This document shows positions 59,001 to 64,000 of a stretch of DNA of 64,000 nt, one piece after another. The position numbers and the translations under genes were made by a program. The stretch lies in the NCBI GenBank assembly GCA_022828595.1, contig JAKGHH010000008.1:24916378-24980377 (forward strand), written 5' to 3'. Positions within the stretch are counted from its first letter, which is position 1. The number at the start of each line of letters is the position of its first letter. This DNA comes from Nelumbo lutea (taxonomy: Eukaryota; Streptophyta; Magnoliopsida; Proteales; Nelumbonaceae). The notes under the pieces are model-generated. The model was not told where the DNA came from, searched no databases, and worked only from the letters and a program-made list of their open reading frames with translations.

Positions 59001-61319
59001 GAGCTTCATTGGAGTGTTAATATTGTATTCTATCTCTTGTAGAAGGTTCCTTAGCCTCTTTTCATTGGCTCACGTTTCACAAGGCATATTTATCATGAAA
59101 GACTTTAACAACATTAAAGATTTCATTGTGACATGTTGCTTTATCATTGGTCCATTTATGTTTGAGTTATGATTCAGCAATTTTCATATAATGCACACAA
59201 ATTTTACCTAATGTTTTTTGTTTTATCATGTTTGGATTGTTAACAAACAATACAAGTTTCTCTTGCATAAATGAATGTGTTTATGTGTATTTGAGAGAGA
59301 GAGAAAGAGGATGAAAGAAAGGGTTTAAGATGTAGTATTTATTGAAATGAATAAATGTGTCAAGACTTTATATTTGTTAATGAAAGAAATATGAATTAGA
59401 ACGGAAGGTCTCCATATAATCATGAAAGTAATATCATATTAATTTTAAGAGATGAAATCATTCCAAATTCTATTGAACATTCCATCGAGACAAGAAGGTA
59501 TCTGAGCTCACCTTTGATGGAGTGTCTTCATTCTTCTCATTATTTTCCTTTTTTCCACCAAATAAACTATAAACATGTATAGATTTCTGTGTATGCCCAG
59601 ATCTCCTTCTAGGCCAAGACAAACTTGGTAGACCAACTGGAATTGTGCTTGACTTTAGCTTGTTGCCTGGAAATCAGCACAAGAAGATAAATTGCAATAA
59701 AAATTGAAAAAAGGTCAGATAGATGCATAAAACCCATAATAAGACCTTTTTGAACTAAGTCAGAAGCCAACAACCAACTGGAAAAAATAACATGCTCAGC
59801 TCAACTAAATTAATCCTTGTCTAATTATATGAGGTTGGTTAACTGGAGAAAATTCCATGTCATAAAGATTCTATCTTCCTTTCTTTTGCTGCATGACATG
59901 AAGAAAGGACAACTCATTTCATATTGCAATAGCTTAGTTCACATGTAGTTTCTTTACATCACTATAGTTTCACTGGACATCATAACCAATGTTTGTAATA
60001 TCAATTTTGGAGGAAAAAAAAAACTTTGAACCTTCAAAAATAAGAAATTTTACAGGAAACTTTGCAAAAATTATTGAATGGCATAAACTTGTTCAGTTTG
60101 ATGAAACATTGAAGAGAATTAATTTCTTGCAGTAAGACTATAAGCTTTTAACATACACAGTTAATACCAATATATATATATATATATATATATATGATAC
60201 TATGAAAAACAACCATATAAAACAAGTATCACAAGATTAAGGAACAAATTACTTATTATACAGGTGGGATTCATCACATGTAAAATAATAATCATGTAAA
60301 TGTGCTTTTGGTCAGCATATCTCTAGTTCCCACCAAAGTATGGTAAGCTAATAATGTAAATTGGGAAGCTGTAGCAAGAAGTTCTGTTAGGAAGGATAAA
60401 CCAATTGCAATCTGGACTCCCCCGGGAGATGGTTTTATTAAATTAAATTTTGATGGAAGCTGTTTTGAAAATCAAGGGCTGGATGGTATTGGAGGAGTCT
60501 TTAAAAATTCTGGTGGGCACATTCTTGCTGTCTTTTCAGGCCCTGTTGGAGAAGGGGATTCAGTGATTGCTGAACTCAAAGCAGACTTGTGAGGAGTACA
60601 AATTGCTAGATACTTGAACTTTGGCAGGTTGGTAATTGAGGGTGATTCTAAGCTGGTACTAGGTGGCTGAATTTACCAGAAACAGTGGTCTGAAAATATA
60701 GGGATTCTATGAAAATATTTAAATGGCTAGTTAGAGATATGACAATTATTATTCAATGGGAAAGGAGGTCAGCAAAAGGGTTAGCTGATTATTTTTTACA
60801 AAACAGAGGGTATATAAGTCTGAATTGTTTGTGGCTCAAGTGTAATTTTGATTATGTAATGGGGGCTGCACCTCACGACTCTGCTTGAAAGTTGTCACTG
60901 AAACTTCTTTTTTGCTCTTAATAAAATCTTTCATGACTTGCCAAAAAAATGTAAATCCTGAGATTTTGAAAGATTCCAAATAGCTTAGCAATTTATTTAG
61001 TTATAAAAGTTATAAAAGTTCCACTGTACATATTTTGGAACCCCCTAAAATGGGAAATTTCATGGGTAATATTGGCATATTCTGGAGATATTGCAAATCT
61101 TGGAGGATGCCTACCTTCTGTATTCTATCATAAACCAATGAGGATATTTCTAGGATTCTGTATAACATTAAAAGGGTTAAATTCTACCTGCATATGCCCA
61201 CACACAGCAGCAGCTTTATAGGTGAAAGCTACACAAAGAATGCAGTTATCTGGGTATAACAAAATAAAACAGACCTACCAAAATAAAAAGAAGAAGAGTA
61301 GAGCCTTTTAATTCCATGT
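26025..61319 (-). CDS. STIC2: STIC2-like chloroplast YbaB/EbfC-family protein (5' end outside window)
   Basis: Seven exons, in transcript order: 61279-61319, 59512-59666, 47985-48085, 47844-47883, 28425-28496, 26179-26235, 26025-26096. All have GT-AG borders and matching phases; 538 nt including the stop. The protein reads through [20 protein letters not shown] (transit-peptide-like), [17 protein letters not shown], then the YbaB core: [66 protein letters not shown], and it ends [16 protein letters not shown]2 is a stromal protein known from suppressors of tic40; it acts with the cpSRP54/Alb3-Alb4 route of thylakoid protein insertion. YbaB homologues bind DNA. The exon with the start codon is not found up to 64000. 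Introns of 11.4 and 19.3 kb are filled with transposons, yet every exon is open, so the gene is probably active. Confidence 0.88.
26236..28424 (-). other. STIC2 intron between the LSGNQQP and [10 protein letters not shown] exons
   Basis: 2.19 kb. It holds a 21-bp direct duplication (26422-26466, GCCCTATAATTAAAGAAAAC units) and a 36-bp duplication (27930-28001). No gene recognised. Confidence 0.5.
27930..28001. repeat. Perfect tandem duplication, 36-bp unit x2
   Basis: The unit starts CTAGGAGATCAAAGAGTGAA and ends in CAGTAGTGGTC; copies at 27930-27965 and 27966-28001 appear identical, indicating a recent slippage or duplication event in a STIC2 intron. Confidence 0.9.
30716..31049 (+). repeat. 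5' LTR of Copia I
   Basis: 334 bp, starting TAGTAAGG (degenerate for TGTTGAG) and ending TTTTCTACT. It carries a TTTTTTATTTGTGAGCATATAATCT region and a pyrimidine-rich U5. Confidence 0.85.
31527..35140 (+). pseudogene. Copia I gag-pol remnant
   Basis: Gag: from [10 protein letters not shown], with [20 protein letters not shown], then the zinc knuckle [18 protein letters not shown] at about 32300. Pre-integrase and integrase: [28 protein letters not shown], then VHIEVWG and [49 protein letters not shown]. After YVDD (about 34940) the sequence jumps to [16 protein letters not shown], the end of RNase H. Many in-frame stops; most are TAG, TAA or TGA at positions where the related copy has Gln or Arg (for example 31752-31754 and 33467-33469). 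Non-functional. Confidence 0.85.
35138..35469 (+). repeat. 3' LTR of Copia I
   Basis: 332 bp, TGTTGAGTTTTTTGG to TTTTCTACT, directly after the polypurine tract. Confidence 0.88.
36492..36770. other. Middle piece of the host TIR element
   Basis: Unique sequence between the L1 target duplication and the Copia II target duplication (ACCTT, 36766-36770). No gene. Confidence 0.5.
36771..37086 (-). repeat. 3' LTR of Copia II
   Basis: 316 bp; on the minus strand it starts TGTTGAGTTGGGCC and ends GATTTCTACT. Confidence 0.9.
37087..41448 (-). pseudogene. Copia II gag-pol remnant
   Basis: Gag starts at 41448 (MEGHRVENK) but shifts frame almost at once; [20 protein letters not shown] and the knuckle [18 protein letters not shown] follow. 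Integrase (39890-39156): [23 protein letters not shown], then the core [18 protein letters not shown] with [10 protein letters not shown] and [10 protein letters not shown]. Two adjacent TAG codons follow at 39420-39425. RT (38807-37880): [45 protein letters not shown], then a frameshift after RYFLGI. RNase H (37736-37090): [40 protein letters not shown]. Complete in domains, broken by stops and shifts, so non-autonomous. Confidence 0.88.
41922..42249 (-). repeat. 5' LTR of Copia II
   Basis: 328 bp. Compared with the 3' LTR it has an extra purine block near 41998-42017. Confidence 0.9.
42381..43121 (-). other. STIC2 intron sequence between the TIR element and Copia III
   Basis: AT-rich intron sequence without recognisable gene or element; includes an ACAAAATACAAAATACAACC simple stretch near 42880. 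Confidence 0.5.
43127..43394 (-). repeat. 3' LTR of Copia III
   Basis: 268 bp; on the plus strand it starts TGTTTCGAATGCTGC and ends CTCACTTTAACA. Confidence 0.9.
43402..46669 (-). pseudogene. Copia III gag-pol remnant
   Basis: Gag (46669-46277, then frame-shifted 46386-45526): [40 protein letters not shown], a Gly/Arg-rich stretch and the knuckle [19 protein letters not shown]. The protease motif reads DYGASDHM instead of the usual DSGASDHM, followed by a stop. Pre-integrase: [26 protein letters not shown]. The sequence then jumps near 45070 straight to [15 protein letters not shown], deleting the whole integrase core. RT and RNase H (45066-43696) form one long open frame (456 codons) with [37 protein letters not shown] and [11 protein letters not shown]; after one stop it ends at 43402 with [12 protein letters not shown] and [16 protein letters not shown]. 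Confidence 0.88.
47421..47685 (-). repeat. 5' LTR of Copia III
   Basis: 265 bp, near-identical to 43127-43394. Confidence 0.9.
48086..49288 (-). other. STIC2 intron, left part, no gene
   Basis: AT-rich intron. A purine-rich GGGGTGGAGGTAAAGGAAGAG stretch occurs near 49020-49130. No element resolved. Confidence 0.4.
49289..49900 (+). mobile_element. RTE-type LINE 3' remnant
   Basis: Translating with frameshifts gives [31 protein letters not shown], then [38 protein letters not shown] and [17 protein letters not shown], ending at TAGCCAACCCAAATAGTTGG. These are the diagnostic C-terminal segments and terminus of plant RTE LINEs. Antisense to STIC2, within its 11.4 kb intron. Too decayed to be active. 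Confidence 0.7.
49901..52140 (-). other. STIC2 intron sequence with dispersed-repeat ends
   Basis: No gene. AGGGCTGTCAATGATCTCGG (50957) and AGGGATGCCAACGGATTGGG (51536) look like ends of non-autonomous hAT-type elements; partners were not defined. The open frame near 50073-50432 has no recognisable domain. Confidence 0.35.
52156..52298 (+). mobile_element. tRNA-derived SINE (Au-like)
   Basis: 143 bp flanked by a perfect 15-bp target duplication GATGTTAAATAAACT (52141-52155 and 52299-52313) and ending in an A-rich tail. The head contains CCAACCAGCGGGTTGGTAAGG (A-box region) and GGATCGAATCCC (B box, compare GGTTCGAATCC of tRNA genes), followed by CACCTGCACCTGGGTTGGGG and TGTGTAGCCC. This is the organisation of plant Au-type SINEs. 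The perfect duplication suggests fairly recent insertion. Confidence 0.85.
52314..53819 (-). other. STIC2 intron with a promoter/LTR-like stretch
   Basis: From about 53130 to 53480 there is a block with an AGTCAGTTGACT palindrome (53191), TATATATACTAAC and TCTATATAAAGAGG (53357, TATA-like), then a purine-rich leader. It resembles an old LTR or captured promoter on the plus strand, but no terminal repeats or coding sequence were found. Otherwise featureless. Confidence 0.3.
53820..57802 (-). mobile_element. L1-type LINE, nearly full ORF2
   Basis: Antisense to the plus strand and co-linear with STIC2. From the right: the C-terminal end of ORF1 (57802-57515), then ORF2 from 57524, then a 3' end with TTTTCTTAATAAAATTACC near 53840. 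The 5' end stops at about 57805, directly against a 152-bp tandem array, so it is 5' truncated. No target duplication found. Confidence 0.8.
54026..57524 (-). pseudogene. L1 ORF2 remnant (endonuclease, RT, zf-RVT)
   Basis: ORF2 opens with [18 protein letters not shown] and shifts frame. Endonuclease: [58 protein letters not shown] (about 55990), [32 protein letters not shown] (FADD catalytic box, about 55440) and [11 protein letters not shown]-terminal zf-[23 protein letters not shown] and [20 protein letters not shown] (about 54270). At least five frames are needed, so it is inactive, but the motifs are well preserved. Confidence 0.85.
57841..58320. repeat. Tandem repeat array, 152-bp unit, just over three copies
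   Basis: GTGGGTCCCATCCACT recurs at 57841, 57993, 58145 and 58298 (spacing 152, 152, 153). Each unit also contains CAATGATCTAATCAG, GGGGCCCACTGTTAAAA, AACACTCCTGATTTGTAA and CCCACTGTTAAAC. The half-unit similarity (CCATCCACTGTCAAAA versus CCCACTGTTAAAAC) suggests an older 76-bp subunit. It lies between an L1 and a copia fragment in the STIC2 intron. Confidence 0.9.
58479..59075 (-). mobile_element. 3' end fragment of a fourth Ty1/copia element
   Basis: The 3' LTR is about 58479-58755 (inverted ends TGTTAGT/ACTAACA), preceded on the minus strand by the polypurine tract TTGAGGGGG. The coding part, 59075-58761, is the end of RNase [48 protein letters not shown], ending [10 protein letters not shown]. 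It is related to Copia III (same [10 protein letters not shown] end) but has a different LTR. Everything 5' of the RNase H end is missing. Confidence 0.8.
60170..60195. repeat. (TA)n microsatellite
   Basis: TA run in the STIC2 intron between its second and third visible-gene exons (59667-61278). Confidence 0.85.
60362..60947 (+). mobile_element. 5'-truncated L1 3' end with RNase H-like domain
   Basis: Flanked by the direct repeat AATGTAAAT (60353-60361 and 60948-60956) and ending TAATAAAATCTTTCATGACTTGCCAAAAAAA, as expected for a 5'-truncated L1 insertion. It encodes the C-terminal RVT_3/RNase H-like domain of plant L1s: [49 protein letters not shown], then a stop, [13 protein letters not shown]. 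Inactive; antisense to STIC2. Confidence 0.82.
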
Positions 61320-64000
61320 CTACAAGAGACGAATATGAAGCATATTATGATCCATGCCACCACAGCCAATGCTGCTTTAAATAAAACTTGATCTTTCTCT
61401 GCAGAAGTCCTAGATGAGAAACTGCCAAACCACTTCTCTTTTATAATTATAGTACATTGCATTAAGTATTTAAAAGAGGCCCTAGTCCTGTATAAATGGA
61501 CTTTACATGGCTAATGAGTAAGCAATCATATAAAAAGCTATCATGTATAGTCCTCTTTATATCAAAAGAAGCGTTTAAAAATTGAAATGATTGAATCTCA
61601 CTGTCCACAAAAGTGCTCATATCTCAGACCATGGAAGTCATTTAAGGTGGACACAGAAAAATACTAATTGACATCTGATCTTCACAATCAGCACCAGTAT
61701 TAAGCAGGATACTCTGTTAATCACATGGCGATTGTGCTCCTTTGAAGGTCCCAGCAAATATAAAATGGTGCAAGGTTCCATAGAATTCAACCTCTAACAA
61801 TAAACCCCCTTGTGGACCATGAGAAGATCAAGGCAGGAAAATCTTCAAAAATGAACAAGCACGACTTAAAAGGAACAATGAGATATGACTAGACCTTATA
61901 TGGCATGGGATAAAGGATAAAAAGTGAGAAACTGATACATCTATCCTTCTACACAGTATGTACCTGTTCAAATCTTGTGATATCATGTGATTGATTGTTC
62001 AAATCTTGTCAAAACTGCAGTCCACATGAAGAATGAGCCACCAAATTCCCCACCAAGGAAAAGACACATCAGGGGAAATCCTCAGAGGAATATAGCAGTA
62101 TTTGACAAGAGACATTCATTAGGATCCACTTTATCCTTCTCCCCAATGCTATTAAACCACTCATATCTTTAGCGCATAAATGGATCCACTAGAAAGCTCG
62201 CTCCATTGAATCATTTGAAAAAAAAAATGATTCAGTCACTCAACCATTTAGGTTTCTTCTAGGTTGTGTGAGTCATGCTTGAGTCAATCCCCACTAAAAC
62301 AAATCTTCATCAGAGTCCTCTTATCTTTTGTCACATAGAGAACTGAAAAATCTAGGGCTGTAGGTAAGCCTAAGACCATGAATCTTCTCAAAATCATATC
62401 TTATCATGCCTACCATGCATCCCAATGGATCATCAGATACTTTGAAAATATATTTATACATTACCTCATTCTACTCATTTCCCAAATTTTCAAATAGTTG
62501 TCATGCATAGCATTAAAACTCAGAAGCATCCTAAATATTGTCAATAATAAGAAGGGAGCTATCTAGAAAGAGAAGAAAACCACAACTACTCCAAATCCAA
62601 ACTACATCTTGATGAAACATCACATTACCAATCATCTTATTCTCAAGTAATGAAAGCATCAAATGAGATCATTAAGACCATATAATCTGTAACTTCGATG
62701 GACCAACTTCACAAATATCTAAAATCCTGTTATGGAATCTGCAAATAAAATAGATCCTCTTTCAAAATGTTGGCCCATTCAATAGGGTTTTAAGAATCTC
62801 CCCCCACACTGTCAATGAGCAACTTGAATAGGAAACAAAACATCTGTGTGTCTCACCACCAAGCTCCAACTATTTTCTCAACACTTTCCAATTATTAGGC
62901 TCAAAATGCAAAATGAAATTTTGGTTGCATTTCTAGTTACTAATTAAATCTCTATTAGACAGCAAGATTTAAATTTTCCATCTCCATACAGTAAAGGACA
63001 AAAGGAAACAAGATCACCTTCATTTTTTTATCCTGAAGATCACTTTCCTTTCCCAACCGCCCTAACAGCATCCCAACAAATTTCAAAGGCCACATAGAAG
63101 TGATGAAACTCCTTATGAAAAGAACCCACAAATATCTTTTGGTAGAGCAGAAAACTCAGTGGCTTCAGTTTCTCCTTGAAATTTTACATATGGCTTGCTT
63201 GCATATCCTCAACAAACAATAAAGGGCTGAATTAACTGGATAATGTAAGGTTCACGCATAGGAAATTGTCTTCCCTAATTATTGCATATACTATTACTGA
63301 CCGGACAACATCATGAACACTAAACAGATGCATGCACACACATGCTCATAGCCTTATTTCTAGGAGAGAAACTGTGTCTCGTACACCTTCACAAGAACAA
63401 AATCTACGAATGATACTCTGGAATCAAATTAATCAAAATATGGCTCCGCGGAATTCTACATGATCTTCGTGGTCAAATGTCTTGTACAGTTATAGCTGCA
63501 GCGTTTATGAAACAATGCTGCTCAAAACTTCTCATAATCTCTTTTAGTGATTATATTATTTATCTAAACGATCTAAGAACTCGAAATTAACACCACCTAA
63601 AACTGGACCCAGGAATTAGTAAATATCATCATCATAAATTCATTAACTACCTCAAATGCATGGCACCATCAAATAGAACTCGGAATCATTAATTAAATTA
63701 CACCAAATACTTTAAAGCATTAAAGCTAATGTCCACAGCAGCTCACTCACTGAAGACAAACAGTAAATTTGAAGTTGAAGTACAAAAACAATCCAGGGCG
63801 CTCGAAATAATGAGATAGAAAACCGTATCAAATAAATAACAAGAAGAAAAAGCAACCTTTCATCAAACATTCGAAAATTGAATTTTCATTAATAATTCAG
63901 AATATCAAAATTCAATTACGCAATCTATGAAACCAAACAGAATGTCTATTTTCAACTTGGACATCTCAATATCTGTGTTCAACAGCTTAACATGAAACTG
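61320..64000 (-). other. STIC2 5' intron, no exon found
   Basis: By phase, an upstream exon with the start codon must exist, ending with two bases of a split codon. I scanned the minus strand to 64000 and saw no ATG followed by transit-peptide-like codons and a donor; the sequence is AT-rich and stop-dense. The start exon is probably right of the window. Confidence 0.5.

Noticed and set aside
60380..60950. Host RNase H-like gene
   Set aside because: Two in-frame stops, A-tail and flanking duplication show a 5'-truncated L1 copy.
61229..61462. A 77-codon minus-strand frame with a hydrophobic segment (AVVAWIIICFIFVSC)
   Set aside because: The hydrophobic part is intron read-through; only 61279-61319 fits the STIC2 frame and has splice sites on both sides.
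62760..63200. Possible coding or organelle-derived fragment at the right end
   Set aside because: Slightly higher GC, but stops in all frames on both strands and nothing recognised; left as intron.

Overview
This window is nuclear DNA from a flowering plant. The host genes have GT-AG introns, plant-specific products (a chloroplast YbaB/STIC2 protein and a group II serine carboxypeptidase-like protein) and very large introns packed with plant retrotransposons. The AT-rich background, many Ty1/copia and L1 copies, a tRNA-derived SINE and intron gigantism suggest a woody or early-diverging eudicot. The species cannot be named from the sequence alone. No bacterial operons, CRISPR arrays, rRNA or tRNA genes were seen.

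Layout. 1-2937: 3' part of a Tat-type Ty3/gypsy element, with its 3' LTR and a decayed, intron-containing antisense gene that has its own TATA box. 3387-4520: 5' end of DSS1/SEM1 (minus strand); the rest of the gene lies beyond the gypsy element, outside the window. 5050-5722: a long fold-back inverted repeat. 5740-11431: a Helitron-rich, tandem-repeat-rich AT desert with a 1 kb TIR element inside. 16582-24515: a complete nine-exon carboxypeptidase gene (plus strand, 458 codons, catalytic triad intact). 26025 to beyond 61319: STIC2 on the minus strand, converging on the carboxypeptidase gene; seven exons totalling 538 nt spread over more than 35 kb.

Most of the right half is STIC2 intron. The 19.3 kb intron 28497-47843 holds a TIR element of about 1.25 kb that was hit by an L1 LINE (18-bp target duplication), which was itself hit by a copia element (Copia I). 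A related copia (Copia II) hit the same TIR element separately. A third copia of another family (Copia III) sits 156 bp from an exon. The 11.4 kb intron 48086-59511 holds an RTE LINE remnant, a SINE with a 15-bp target duplication, an antisense L1, a 152-bp tandem array and a copia end fragment. Subtracting the datable insertions leaves introns of ordinary size.

How the genes relate. DSS1 (26S proteasome lid/BRCA2 partner), the carboxypeptidase (secreted or vacuolar) and STIC2 (chloroplast stroma) are independent housekeeping-type genes with no sign of a cluster. The window's interest is structural: nested transposition, two copia copies sharing the same stop codons, an antisense gene inside a gypsy element, and a small plastid gene stretched by insertions. 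I found no convincing undescribed enzymatic or defence system.
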